DNA of 64,000 nt from Henckelia pumila (GCF_033568475.1 NW_027331833.1:2294001-2358000); one strand, 5' to 3'; counted from the stretch's first letter, positions 43,801-54,976 are shown. Numbers and translations are program-made. Notes: a model not told the origin generated them from the letters alone.

Positions 43801-46800
43801 TGTTCTATCAGCTGATCGTCCTCCGGAGCTGGTAGATGTTGGGGCAAACCAAGCAATCAATCAGGTATGCCATGGTTTATTTCATGTTTGACAAAATGCC
43901 TTTTTTCCATTCTGCTTTTTCACATCTAATTATTCAACACGATTTATGCAAATATTATGTGTTGTCAGAGCATTTTCTCTTGATGAATCATTAAAATTTG
44001 TATGCAGGTGAATCATTTTGGTGTATTTGCAAGACAATTTTTCAGTCTTCAGACTGCTACTGATGAGGTTTCTGCGAGAATGGTTCTTACTACCGTGGAC
44101 TCTGCAGTATACAAGGCAACCTCGACACCATGCGGTCCCGTACATATCAACTGTCCTTTCCGAGATCCACTAGCAACCAGTCAAAAGACTTGGAATCACA
44201 ACTGTCTAAAAGGATTAGATCCTTGGATGTCGACTAACGAACCATTTACCAGCTATATCCCATTTCAACATACCTTGACAAGCAATCAATTGAATGGCCC
44301 TATGACTGAAGTTCTGAAACTGATTCAAGGAGCAAAGCATGGAATTTTAGTGCTTGGTTCGATTTACAAAGAAGATGACATGTGGGCAGCACTTCTACTG
44401 GCTAAACACTTATCGTGGCCAGTTGCAGTGGATGTCCAATCTGGCTTACGTTTGAGGAAATATGTGACGTCTTTTCTTGACAAAAAGAACATTTTATTTG
44501 TTGATCAACTTGATCAGTTGCTACTCTCAGATTCTATCAGATCTTGGTTGCAGGCTGATGTTATAGTCCAGGTACGATTAGTGTCTCGCTTAAATAATTG
44601 TAAGTGTTTAAGCATGCAGGTCATGTATTAAGGTCTAACAAAATTGTGAGTGAGCATTTGTTTTTGTATGGTGAAGTGCTTGATTCTTGTCCTTGTTTTC
44701 AAATATAGATTGGAAGCCGGATAACAGGGAGGCGGATTGCTCAGATGATAGAAAATTGCTTTCCATGCTCGTTTATCATGGTTGACGAGCATTCAGGTCG
44801 TCATGATCCTTCAAATATAATGACACATAGGATCGAAAGTACCATTACTCAATTCAGTGATTGCGTCATCAAACGCTGCACGCCACAAGAAAACCAGAAA
44901 TGGACAGAAATTCTACGAGGATTGGACATGGCGGTATGCAACTTTAGTTTTACATTTGCTCTCTTTTTCCTTCTATTCATATATCGTTTTAATGAATTTA
45001 TTGTGTTTCTCAACAGGTGGGCTGGGAGACATCATCTTTTATTAATTCGGAACATTCACTGACTGAACCTTATGTCGCACGTAAAATATTTGAAACCATT
45101 CGCTGTGGATCTGCTTTGTTTATCGGAAACAGCATGCCAGTACGTGATACAGACATGTATGGGAGTAGCTGGGTGCAATGCACGCACGATGGTTCACTGA
45201 TGAGCAGCTCTGGATTACCATGCCACTATGTGCAGGTTAACAGCAATCGAGGTGCTAGTGGCATTGATGGTTTGATTAGCACTGCTGTTGGATTCGCAAT
45301 AGGCACCAACAAACGAGTAAGTAACAAGACTATTCTCCTGGAACTTCTTTTGGCCGTGAATAATTTTTAATCGATCAATTTCATGCTATTTGTCTTTTTG
45401 GTTAAGTTATTATTGTAGCGTGCGCTGAAAACTGATGTTAACTCTGTAATATTCAGGTGCTTTTTGTGATAGGAGATGTTTCATTCCTGCATGATACCAA
45501 TGGACTGTCACTACTTAGAGAACGGTATAGAGTTCTCTCTGTGTTTGTTTTTCTCATTTTTGTTCTTTTCCATTTTAATAAACATTGTTCACGTGTTTTA
45601 TCAAGTTGTTGCATGCTTACAAACGTGAAACGAACGACAAATCGAGCAACATCTATAGTGTGTAAATTTCAGTGAACAAACACATACTAGCAGAAAAATA
45701 ACCATCTTCTTGTGATCATGTAGTCATAAGTTTTTGAGATTTAAAAAAAAAATACAAAAACAGATAGATAGTATATGGTATTTATGGAAAATATGTTTTA
45801 TTTTTCCACTTTTGAAAAATCCAAGAATGTAAAAAACACTTGGGTAGTCTATACTCTTTATGGAAAATATGGAAGGATTTGATGATGTTTCTTTTTACCA
45901 TTGATGTAAACATTGTGTAGCTAGTTCCCTATGAATTCACATTTTTGTTGACCTTTTGTGTGCAGGGCATGCCGTAAACCGATGGTCATACTCGTGGTTA
46001 ACAATCATGGTGGTGCAATCTTTAGCCAACTTCCAGTTGCTAGTACGATGGACAGAAGAATCATGGACCAGTTTTTCTACACAACTCACAATGTTTCACT
46101 TCGTGATCTATGCACGGCACATGGGTAAGAATCTTAGATTTTCCTTTCCACCCCATGCAAACTTCATACATTTAAAATCTTGATATTTGCTTGAATGTGA
46201 GTTTTTGGGTGGTCTGAGATGGATTTTAATCTCTCGATTTGCACATTTTTATTTACAGGGTGAAGCATATCCATGTGAAGACAAAAGGGGAGTTGGATGA
46301 TGCATTGTTTACATCTCAGCGAGAGGATTTTGATTGCGTTGTGGAAGTTGAGAGCTCAATTGATACTAATGTCGAATTCCATAGGTAGCATAGTTTCTGC
46401 GATTCCCCTTCCAAATTAACTGTTCGATATGTTATTCCTTTGCTGATAACTTCTTTGCCACTTCTCAGCAATTTGAGGAATTTTACTCGCCAGGCATCTG
46501 ATCATGCTTTAAGTGTCCTTTCAAACCTGTCAGTGTCTGATTCCACCTCAGAGGGTGACAAGTTTTATAAAATCGATAAACTGGCCTACTCTCAGTATAG
46601 GTGAGTTTTATGTCATATAAAATTAATGATCATATCCAATACAAAAAATTGTTAAATTGATATATTGTGCTTTTCCTGTTTATCTATGGCAGGGTTCAGC
46701 TAAATGCCCCACCCACTTCTGCTTCTAGGGGTTCTGACACCGCCACATCCTATAGAGATGGTTTTGTGATTAGTTTGACACTTGAAGATGGAAGTACTGG

Positions 46801-49800
46801 ATATGGAGAGGTTCGTTTATACAACCATTCAATGTGTTTATTTACTCTTTTAACCATTGTTGTTCGAAACTATACGGTACAAAATAGTAGCTTGGGGTCT
46901 AGTTCTTGTTTGTGTTTATGTATTCTCCCTCTTTTTATCGTTCTATTACCATAACCTCCCACTTTTGCTTGCTAAATTCTTGTTTGTTCAACATTTAATG
47001 TTTTTCCTACTTTCGGCGCATTTTACATGATCTTCGAAATTTTGTTTCAAGATCCTAAAATTTTGCTGCTTGCACAGGTCGCGCCTCTTGAAATCCACCA
47101 GGAAAACTTGCAGGATGTGGAGGAGCAACTTCGATTTCTTACTCACGTCATAGAAGGGAAAACAATCGATAATGTATTACCTTTGTTGAAGTATTCCTTT
47201 TCTTCTTGGATATGGAACAATTTAGGAATTCCAGTAAGTATTTGCCAACCTCCATTCATATTTTTAACTCGTTAATTATAAAACTCAGATACTCTTCTTG
47301 TTTAGCCACACAATTAGATTCTTGTTACAGTTTCTTGATTCTGTTATCCTGATTTACTACAGCCAAGTTCAATCTACCCTAGTGTGAGATGTGGCTTAGA
47401 GATGGCTCTTCTCAGTGCAATTTCAAGTAGACAAGGCTGCACTTTATTGGATATTCTCCATCCAGGGAGAGAGTCATCCAGTGGGTCATCTTCAGTTGAA
47501 ACCTGTGCTCTAATTGATTCTTATGGAACCCCTACGGAAACAGCTATCGTTGCCTCCAAACTCATCGAAGAGGGATTCAATGCCATAAAGATAAAGGTAA
47601 ACACTTCATATCCCTATATCACTATATTACTTTAGACCATAAAAAGATGCTTTATTCATATAATTCTTCCGTGTTGGCACATTTATTGGAACTTTCAATA
47701 GGTGGCACGCCGGGGTGATCCTGATGAAGATATTGCTGTGATACAAGAGGTGAGAAAGATAGTGGGACAGGACATTGTGCTTCGTGCTGATGCAAATAGG
47801 AAATGGACTTATGATGAAGCCATCAAGTTTGCCAGTGCTGTCAAAGATTGTGGCCTACAGTATATTGAGGTGTGATTCGCATTTTATATTGGCCTAGATT
47901 GTGTTTTTTCGGGATTTCATACAGAGCGCATAAACACAATGATACTATCAGATTTGCCCGTCTTCATTATATTATGTAACACTTTTCTTTTCACAACTTT
48001 CAGGAGCCGGTTAATAATGAAGAAGATATAATCAAATTCTGTGACGAAACTGGCATGCCAGTGGCATTAGACGAATCCATCAACTATATTAGGGAAAACC
48101 CATTGAATTTCCTTCAAAAGTATATCCACCCTGGGGTAGCTGCCGTTGTAAGTATATATATTGAACTAATTCACATTGTTAGATGATACAATATACACTG
48201 ATTTCAATTATCTAATGTTCTTGGAGGTTTCCTTTGTGTCATGTGCTAATTAATTTCACAAAATATAATTTTCAGGTCATAAAGCCGAGTGTAATCGGAG
48301 GTTTTGAAAATGCAGCACTGATTGCCCGATGGGCTCAGCAGCATGGCAAGATGACTGTCATTAGTGCTGCATTTGAAAGTTCGCTTGGTTTGTCTGCTTT
48401 TGTTCAATTCGCACAGCATCTGGACCTAGAAAGCGCAGAAATGCGAAAATTGATGAAAAAGGAATCTGAAATATCCATAGCACACGGTTTTGGAACTTAC
48501 AAGTGGTTTAAAGAACATGTGACAGCTGAGCCTCTGAATTTCCATCACAGTCCTGACCATGGCTCGGTTGTGGCATCTGTTGTTGATGCTGGACGACTCC
48601 TGCAGCAAGGTCGATTAAACTCTGATGTGATTGTTAGGAGCTCTATTCAAGAACAAGTGAAGGATTACCAGTTGCCAGTTGATGTACAAGGCATATCGGT
48701 TTCTCTCAAAGTTCATGAGACAGGGGAAAGCAGTGATGTAAGTAGCAAATAACAAGTTTTTGCTTGAAAACTTGAGGATTAATTGAAAGCTGTAGCAAGT
48801 TCTCAACTTTCTTCTTCTTCTTTTTCTTCATGTTCTTTATCAAAGCAGGGTACTGCAGTTGTGTTTCTTCACGGGTTTCTCGGAACAGGTGAAGATTGGA
48901 TCCCGATCATGAAATCTGTTTCAGGCTCGACTCGATGCATTGCCATCGACCTTCCTGGTCATGGCGAATCAACACTGCAATATCATGGTAGTGGCAATGG
49001 ACGTTTGGACCGCCCAAACTTATCCATCGAGGTTATGGTTGACATATTATGCAAGGTGTTGGACAACCTTGCTCTTAAAAAAGTCGCACTCGTGGGATAT
49101 TCAATGGGGGCACGTATTGCTTTATACACTGCCCTAAAATGTAGCAATAAGGTACAATCACAGATACAAACATTAACACTACTTTCTGAAATCAAATTTT
49201 TGGATTACTTATATTAAACCTCTATGATTGTGCTTCCAAAGGTGGAAAGAGCTGTCATTATTTCTGGAAGCCCCGGTTTGATCGACACAAATGCGAGAAC
49301 AACCCGTAAGGCCAAAGATGACTTCAGAGCAAGCACACTTGTCTCGAATGGATTGAAACGATTTTTAGATACTTGGTACGCGGAAGAACTGTGGACGAGG
49401 TACTTTATAGCTACCATTACATCTTTTTTTTTTTTTTCTAACAAAAAGTGAAATTTGGCTCCTAAAAACTTGACATTTTGCTGTCGTTTTTTTCATGATG
49501 CAGCTTAAAAATTCATCCACATTTCAACCAGATGGTCAAGAATCGATTGCAGCACAACGACTTACACAATCTTGGGAAAGTCCTGTCTGATATGAGCATC
49601 GGAAGGCAACCGTAAGTTTGGAATCTTTACTGTTTCTTGAAAGTTCAAAACTATTCATAAATGTGTATTTCGAGTGATCAAACGCGCTTTCCGTCATAAC
49701 AGATCATTGTGGGAAGATTTGAAGCAAAACAAAGTGCCTCTTCAGATCATAGTAGGTGGAAATGATGCCAAGTTCAAGAAAATCGCTAACGAGATGGTGT

Positions 49801-49937
49801 CGAGACTCTACAGTGCGCACGAGGTCGTAGAGCCAGCACAGATTATTGAAATCCCAAATGCAGGACATGCCGTGCATATTGAGAATCCCCTTGCTGTTAT
49901 CAGTGCTATCAGGCAGTTCATAACAAGGAAAGATTAG
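40648..49937 (+). CDS. PHYLLO: PHYLLO: multifunctional menF'/menD/menC/menH protein, plastid phylloquinone pathway
   Basis: Joined CDS of 28 exons, about 1700 residues: 40648-40818, 41098-41307, 41486-41703, 41785-41902, 42010-42126, 42616-42699, 42903-42956, 43057-43128, 43279-43383, 43455-43649, 43766-43864, 44008-44571, 44709-44933, 45017-45316, 45457-45524, 45966-46124, 46259-46384, 46469-46600, 46693-46810, 47078-47233, 47363-47596, 47702-47869, 48004-48147, 48276-48737, 48849-49151, 49242-49399, 49504-49611, 49703-49937. All phases agree and there is no internal stop. Introns are GT-AG except intron 4 (GC-AG). The protein converts isochorismate toward o-succinylbenzoate in plastids; isochorismate synthase itself is a separate gene in plants. 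Length is close to the ~1.7-kb-residue size known for the Arabidopsis protein. The start was chosen because it is the first ATG in frame (an in-frame TAG lies just upstream) and gives a Ser/Thr/Gln-rich, acid-poor transit peptide. Splice sites are predictions from sequence and homology, not transcripts. Confidence 0.95.
41098..43128 (+). other. PHYLLO: PHYLLO MenF-like remnant module (exons 2-8)
   Basis: Residues of about 58-348. The N-terminal part of an isochorismate synthase fold is present (for example [20 protein letters not shown] and [11 protein letters not shown]), but the C-terminal chorismate-binding catalytic half is absent. Exon 9 goes straight into MenD. This truncation is a known feature of plant PHYLLO, in which the catalytic half became the separate ICS genes, so the module is not expected to be an active synthase. 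Confidence 0.85.
41903..42009 (+). other. PHYLLO: PHYLLO intron 4, GC-AG type
   Basis: The exon ends ...CCCCAG and the intron starts GCATGA. The acceptor is TTTTAACAG. Only this donor keeps the phase and joins the conserved FIPQ to LELDEFE. No GT donor nearby preserves the frame. GC-AG introns are a small minority in plants. Confidence 0.8.
43279..46384 (+). other. PHYLLO: PHYLLO MenD module: SEPHCHC synthase (exons 9-17)
   Basis: Residues of about 349-962. It is the thiamine-diphosphate enzyme that joins isochorismate and 2-oxoglutarate. Visible features: [13 protein letters not shown]; the TPP-activating Glu in [13 protein letters not shown] (about residue 414); [45 protein letters not shown]; and the metal/TPP motif starting GD (about 850-851, [10 protein letters not shown]) and ending in VVNNHGG (Asn about 879-880). 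All lie in uninterrupted, correctly phased exons. Confidence 0.93.
46469..48737 (+). other. PHYLLO: PHYLLO MenC module: o-succinylbenzoate synthase (exons 18-24)
   Basis: Residues of about 965-1433; the true MenC fold starts near residue 990 and exon 18 is mostly linker. It is an enolase-superfamily dehydratase. The catalytic set is complete: the KIK pair (about 1173-1175), Asp in RADANRKW (about 1205), Glu in YIEEPVNN (about 1231-1232), Asp in ALDESI (about 1254) and Lys in VIKPSVIGG (about 1282). Confidence 0.93.
48738..48848 (+). other. PHYLLO: PHYLLO intron 24, between MenC and MenH
   Basis: Donor GTAAGT, acceptor AAAGCAG. If retained, translation would add four residues after GAT and stop at TAA (48750-48752). 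That would give a MenF'-D-C protein without MenH. The intron lies exactly at the module boundary. Confidence 0.85.
48849..49937 (+). other. PHYLLO: PHYLLO MenH module: SHCHC synthase (exons 25-28)
   Basis: Residues of about 1434-1700. It is an alpha/beta-hydrolase-fold lyase that removes pyruvate from SEPHCHC. Visible: [14 protein letters not shown] (oxyanion region), IDLPGHGES, the nucleophile elbow VGYSMGAR (Ser about 1518), Asp in VGGNDAKF (about 1644) and His in NAGHAVH (about 1678). The complete Ser-Asp-His set suggests an active domain. Confidence 0.93.
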
Positions 49938-50148
49938 AATAAAACTTTGGTTATAAGGTAAATTATGCATTGTTTCATTCACTTTAGGTGGTAATATAAT
50001 AACACTGATAGAGGTAATTAAAGAGAAGGGAAGAAGTCCCCTTTTACGAATAAGTAACGGGTTCATTCCCTCTTGGTATAGGCTACGGTTAAAATTGAAT
50101 AAGATCCAATTGTATTTGTAAAGGCAGAATTTTTTGCTAAAAAATAAA
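49938..50148 (+). terminator. PHYLLO: PHYLLO 3' UTR with candidate polyadenylation signals
   Basis: AATAAA occurs at 49938-49943, right after the stop codon and too close to serve alone, and again at 50143-50148, which is the better candidate. T-rich sequence follows at 50150-50220. The end of the mRNA is not otherwise visible. Confidence 0.5.
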
Positions 50149-50440
50149 GATGAAATTTATTTATTTGTTCTTTCACCTTTTATTTTGGGTTCATTTTGTT
50201 CTTTTTTTTTAATTTCTTTTTGTTGTTATGATGAGTGAGGGGAAAAATATCAAAGTTTTTGGTATACGAAGTTAACCTAAATAATCCCCGATCTGTCGGG
50301 GTGAAAAAAATAAGTCAACTCAACACGAATCGATCCGAAAAATATCGGGTTAAAGTTGGAGGTTTTTGAGTTCGGGTCGAATCTTGTTGACTCGAACTAA
50401 CCCGAAAAATTTAATCGAGTTTGGGTTGGGTTTGGGTCAG
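50149..50440. other. Spacer between PHYLLO and the viral insertion
   Basis: A T-rich stretch, then CGGGTT/GGGTCG-rich sequence (about 50280-50440) that looks like degenerate repeat DNA of the kind seen at MITE ends. No gene recognised. The viral similarity starts at about 50450. Confidence 0.5.
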
Positions 50441-50966
50441 CCCAAGTTCTTACTGCTCCTACCAGTGTCATTTTTATCATCCCATGAGTTAAAACTTGAA
50501 TATTCTCACTTTTGTCTAATAATGGTGTTAATTGAATTTGTACTGATAGTTCATTTGCCCAATGATCTATCTTTGATTTTCTTTCTTTGGCTGTTGAACA
50601 TCCTAAATCTAAGATATTTTGTTTCACAAATCCTGATGTTTTTGATTCTCTAAGAATATCTCTAACATCTTTATAAGATCCAGAGTATTGGTCTCTGTTA
50701 TATTTAAATTCTTCATCATCTCTTCTACCACTACCTTCTACATTCGTTCGTAGATTTAATCGTGGTCTAGAATCATCTTCAGATTCTGATTCTGAAATAT
50801 CCATATCTTTGTATTGTTCTGAGTCCTGATGTGAATGATATAATTCTGAATGATATAATTCTTCTGTATTTACTCCTATTTGTTCAAAATCAGATGAGTC
50901 GGTTTCACTAAACATCTTCATATTTATGTTTGCCATAACTAAGGGGATTTCTATACCATAATTCAA
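50441..50966 (-). pseudogene. Caulimovirid capsid-like ORF, C-terminally truncated
   Basis: Probably starts at the Met at 50936 (MANINMKMF) or 50966, overlapping the end of the preceding small ORF, as in compact caulimovirids. The N-terminal part is acidic and Ser-rich (for example DMDISESESEDDSRPRLN), as in pararetrovirus capsid precursors. A more ordered segment with DHWANELSVQIQLTP follows before similarity stops near 50450 in non-viral repeat sequence. The basic C-terminus and CCHC zinc finger are absent. Assigned mainly from position between the small ORF and the genome break. Confidence 0.65.
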
Positions 50967-51201
50967 TTTTGAATGGTGGTTCTTCTTCCATTTTTCTTTT
51001 TCCTTTATCTATTGGAAGAACTTCCTTAAGATAGTTTAATATTTCATTACTATGTCTTTCTTGTTCAATTATTAATCTAGTCGTTGCTAAATCAATATAT
51101 TCTTTGAAATTCTTCTCTAATTCTTGTATTGATAGATTGATCTTATTAATATTATTTTTTAAATCTCCTAGATCTTTTTTTAATTTTATTAAGGACGTCA
51201 T
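50908..51201 (-). CDS. Small coiled-coil ORF, possibly virion-associated protein
   Basis: 97 codons. It starts with an ATGA overlap with the movement-protein stop (51198-51201), indicating coupled translation as in caulimovirids. The first ~70 residues are heptad-rich (KKDLGDLKNNINKINLSIQ, ELEKNFKEYIDL) and likely a coiled coil; a basic KGKRKMEEE segment follows. Position and coiled coil match the virion-associated/DNA-binding protein of caulimoviruses, but there is no diagnostic motif. Confidence 0.6.
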   Translation of the reverse strand: MTSLIKLKKDLGDLKNNINKINLSIQELEKNFKEYIDLATTRLIIEQERHSNEILNYLKEVLPIDKGKRKMEEEPPFKIELWYRNPLSYGKHKYEDV

Positions 51202-52148
51202 TGCGATGAGGTTGACTCATTAACAATAGCTTGTTTAATTTTAAGAATATTTTGATTCATGGTTCCAATCTTATCAAGAATATCTTCATCATTTCTAGCA
51301 AATGATAATGATCTTCTTGGTACAGACTGTTTTGTGATTTGGAGGTCATTTGAACTCCATCTTTTATAGGGATTTATTTCTTCAATAAATGCTTTTCGAG
51401 GGTGTTCAATTCTTGTAATATTTTCAAACATTCTTTCAACAGAAATAATTGGTTTTGTTGAAATTATTCTTGTTTGAGAATTATTACTTATTGCTAAACC
51501 GAAAATATAGTTTATATTGATCGGATGGTTTCCTGTTAACATAAGATTATTTTTATAAAAGTAATAATCTAATGTTAAAACGTCATTTATGTTTTTATCA
51601 AAAAGAGATATATTGTATTGTGGATAAATACAAAATTTCATCTTTTTGTAACATAAATTTCCTTCAATTTTTCCAAGGATAGAATCCTCGAAATTACGTA
51701 TTCTTTTGTCACGAACTGTTATTTCAATTGGTGTATCTATTCCTTCTGGATAGTGAGCTGATATTATTATTTCAATTCCTCCGATATGAACATATTTCAG
51801 TTCAGATCGTTCTTTTTCACTGGATTTTGCCATGATGGTATTAATATCTTGAGTTATTAATAACTTCAGAGTATTAGACCTTGATTCGTTATTTATTTTA
51901 CAAGATCGTTCTTTTGTACGAATCGAATAATAAATTAAATTTTTCCTGGGATTAATAAAATTTGAAATCTTACTTAGTATTCCTGGTTGGTCTATTAGAT
52001 TTGTTTTTGAATTAGAAAACCCTGTTTTTTGTATTTCAGCAAACTTGCTTTGATTGAATATAATATTCAAATTATACTCTTGGTTTTCTTCAGATTCTTC
52101 AGATTCATCGACCAGATTGTTTTGATTTGGAATTGTTACTTCTGTCAT
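51198..52148 (-). CDS. Caulimovirid cell-to-cell movement protein, intact
   Basis: 316 uninterrupted codons of the viral movement protein family. Core features: KYVHIGGIEIIISAHYPEGI then TPIEITVRDKRI, the GNLCYKKMKFCIYP segment, and a later LMLTGNHPININY segment. These are the conserved blocks of 30K-superfamily caulimovirid movement proteins, which form tubules or modify plasmodesmata. A long N-terminal acidic region precedes them and a helical C-terminus follows (residues of about 285-316). It is the first ORF after the leader. Freedom from stops over 951 bp contrasts with the broken Pol. Confidence 0.9.
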   Translation of the reverse strand: MTEVTIPNQNNLVDESEESEENQEYNLNIIFNQSKFAEIQKTGFSNSKTNLIDQPGILSKISNFINPRKNLIYYSIRTKERSCKINNESRSNTLKLLITQDINTIMAKSSEKERSELKYVHIGGIEIIISAHYPEGIDTPIEITVRDKRIRNFEDSILGKIEGNLCYKKMKFCIYPQYNISLFDKNINDVLTLDYYFYKNNLMLTGNHPININYIFGLAISNNSQTRIISTKPIISVERMFENITRIEHPRKAFIEEINPYKRWSSNDLQITKQSVPRRSLSFARNDEDILDKIGTMNQNILKIKQAIVNESTSSQ

Positions 52149-52679
52149 TTTAACAGATGATAGAACTTCTTAATTTTCTTAAGACTATTAAAAGTCTTTT
52201 TGTCGAATCTATCTGTTCTAATAAATTCTAAAAATCTTCGAAACTATCAATTGAAGATTGACAATTTTTAAGATGTTTCAAATTGTTTTCACAATTTTCT
52301 ATATCAAAATTTATATTTTGAGAATATAAATTAAAGATATTCATTTTTGTATTTTCATACATTTTTCATTTAGTAAAAATTGTTACTTTTATTATTTTGT
52401 TTTTGTTGATCGGATTTTGATAACAAAGTTTGTTCTTATTCATAACATATTGTTATGTCTTCAATTTCATCATTTTCAGAAATTTGAATTATCATTTTCC
52501 AGTTGCTTGAAAAATGTTCTTTTTTATGATTTTTGAAATAAAAGGTTTGGAGATCTTTTATTTTATTCCATAATTAATCTATTTGACGTAAATATTTTAG
52601 TAAGATTATTTTATCTAATAAATTTTTAATCTCAATATCTAAAGTTAATCCAGGTATTAATAATTTGCTTTATTTTAAG
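52149..52679 (-). other. Viral sequence between primer site and movement protein
   Basis: AT-rich, no ORF of note and no second transmission-factor gene. It is about 530 nt on the viral coding strand, downstream of the primer site. Confidence 0.55.
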
Positions 52680-52691
52680 CTCTGATACCAG
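52680..52691 (-). other. Caulimovirid tRNA-Met primer-binding site
   Basis: Minus-strand TGGTATCAGAGC, complementary to initiator tRNA-Met, defines the start of minus-strand DNA synthesis and position 1 of the caulimovirid map. It lies between promoter and first ORF, as required. Confidence 0.88.
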
Positions 52692-53330
52692 GTTGCGGAA
52701 TTCTTCAAATTCTTATGAATTTTCTTATTCATGGATTTACAGATCTGATTCATGGATTTTCAGATCTGATTCATTTATAACAGATAAATGTTTTCCTATT
52801 AGTTTGGTTTCATTCATGGATTATTAATACAAATTTTAGTTGATAAATTGATTCAAATATGGTTAAATCAGAAGTATTTAAACGATATTCACGAAATGTA
52901 TCATATTCATGATCATCTTCTATTTCGAACCAGTTTTTTATTATTAATCTTCCATTTCTTATAAAGGATGATGACATGATTAATGTATTTTGACTATTTC
53001 TTTGAATTAAGGGCTGCAGGAGGTTTAGGAAGGTTACCTTGTTTGAATGAATCTTGGTTTTGAGCAGAGGCCAAATCCTTGCTTTCCCTTAACGATCACT
53101 TGATCAACTGGTACTTGCTCTATGGATCTCCAGGTTTACTCTTAACCATGAATATTCAATGATTGGTTTCCAACCTTATCCTCCTTACGCCCTGCTTGTT
53201 TAGTTATTAGCCATAAGGCTTATTTTGTTTCTGATTTTATGTTTCTTAGTTTCTGATAGTTTTTATACGTCTTGTATGAACCAGATTGTAAGAAACTTTA
53301 AAAAGAGAGAGATACTCAAACTTCACTTAC
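52692..53330 (-). other. Pregenomic RNA leader of the pararetrovirus
   Basis: About 640 nt between the expected transcription start (about 30 nt past the TATA box) and the primer site, a typical size for caulimovirid leaders. A 21-bp direct repeat (ATTCATGGATT(T/T)(A/T)CAGATCTG) lies at 52728-52770. No conserved frame seen. Confidence 0.6.
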
Positions 53331-53353
53331 CATTTTACAGCACAAAACATCTC

Positions 53354-53361
53354 CTTTTATA
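53354..53361 (-). promoter_or_regulatory. 35S-like TATA box of the pararetrovirus
   Basis: Minus-strand CGCCTATAAAAGGAG, in the only large intergenic region of the viral copy, just downstream of the transactivator-like ORF and upstream of leader and primer site. The position matches the caulimovirid pregenomic promoter. Activity unknown. Confidence 0.7.
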
Positions 53362-53496
53362 GGCGTGGAGAAACGCATACATAATTAAAAATAAAAGAAA
53401 AGAGGGGGAACACCCGACACTACATAATGGAACAGCTCATTTTACATCTGAGTGGATGCCTTTAACATGTGGTGTGGTCCACGATTTCATTTGTTT

Positions 53497-54708
53497 TTAC
53501 ATTGTGTCACTCTCTGAATCACTTGTGCATTCGGACCATTTCTTTATTGGTTTGTCTTCTTTGGCAGCTGGTTTGTCCTCTTTGACATCTGCTTCTTCTG
53601 TCTGAATGGGTTGACAATGTCCACATTTGTGAGTGGATATCATTGTTCTTAGTTTTTGACATAACATTTGTTGGGTTTCTCGGGTCATGTCAACTCTTGC
53701 TTCATAGATTGGAGCTTCGAATTGAGCTAACATGGCTTGTTCTTTCTTTTGGATTGTCTCCTTGTGTCCAGTGGTTAATAAAATTTTACTGGTTGAAAAA
53801 TTTATTTTAACCTTTGAGTTTCCATCAATCTTTCCTGTCTTTGAGATCATATCAATCAATGTCTTTATTCTTATCTCAGGAAGTGTTGAGATATCCATTA
53901 CTGGTTTCTCTTCATTTGATCCTTCGAATAAGAACTTGTCTTTTTGTTTTCGACATTGAATATATACCATTGGTTGATAGAATTTGTTATCATCCCAATC
54001 TGGAAGGGTTGAGTGAATACTCAATGTTAATACTGGATCGTCCTTAAAGACTGCTTTCTTGAACTGGATGATACTATTTCTCAACTGATATGAAAATAGT
54101 TCTATTTCTTAATTGTTGGGACTGACTTCCAATCTACTTAATAATCCATTTGAAAAGAATCTTGCGACTTCATGCGCTGGAGCACCTTGCAGTGTTCTTG
54201 CTCTTGATATGCTCTGTGTGTCACAAGTTTGTAGCCAAGATTCTGCAGATGGTTTGGCTATTCTCAAATAGTTTAGTGTTTCAAAGAATTCGGTCTTGAG
54301 TTTTTCTGAAAAATTTGTTTTCTCAAAAATTGGTTTTTGTGGTCGCAGATTGACCATCTTTCTTTCTTTCTTTTCAAGGGCACTTTTAAACGTCCTTTAT
54401 TCTTTTTTATTTTTCTCGGTGCTGGCTGTGTCCATCGGTTCTTTTTTCTTTTCTTTTTCTTTGTCAGTGTTGGCTGTGACCACTGACTGTTTCTCTTTTA
54501 TCTCCATTATTTTGTCAAATGGAGTTGACATTTTGATTGGTGTTCTTGGTGAGGATGATGATGATGAAGTTATCATCTTTTCTTTTGTCCTTTGAATTTT
54601 TCTACTCAAATTCCTTTCTTTTAGTTGAAGAATTTGAATTTCTTCCTGCAATTCAATCAATTGTTCTTTTAATTGACTTAGTTGCTCCATCTTGATTATA
54701 CTCTGCAC
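53497..54708 (-). pseudogene. Caulimovirid transactivator/inclusion-body-like ORF, broken
   Basis: Three frames in series: 54708-54397 starts with a coiled-coil segment (QLSQLKEQLIELQEEIQILQ) and a basic, Ser-rich linker; 54357-54109 contains SISRARTLQGAPAHEVARFF; 54084-53497 holds a globular part with a terminal CGHC pair and an acidic tail. Stops or frame changes lie near 54360-54397 and 54085-54109. The location after Pol and before the promoter is that of the caulimovirus ORF VI transactivator. Sequence evidence alone is moderate. Confidence 0.65.
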
Positions 54709-54976
54709 AAGAAAACATATTTATATATATAATGGTTAGTAAAATAACTCTTTTCGTGAGTAATTCGGATAGTTTTATTATGCGTATCATTTCATTTATA
54801 AATTATTTTGCAAGAATTGAATCAATCTTAAATTGATTATTTTACTCAAAGAGTAATTTATGTTTCTGAATATAAATCTCATTTCATCAATTTATATTCC
54901 CCATGCTTTATGAGGCATGTTCGGATGACTAAAAGTCATAAAATAATTCATGTTTCTGAATATAAATCTCATTTCA
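54709..54976 (-). other. Pol-transactivator spacer with a duplicated segment
   Basis: It contains a direct repeat of about 70 bp: CATGTTTCTGAATATAAATC... ending CATGCTTT(A/C)TGAGG(C/T)ATGTTCGGATGACT, once at about 54859-54930 and again at about 54949-55020 (the second copy runs into the 3' end of Pol). This is a local duplication at the Pol terminus. Confidence 0.75.

Noticed and set aside
43930..44145. Minus-strand frames within PHYLLO
   Set aside because: They are shadows of the coding exons; the plus strand has conserved MenD sequence here.
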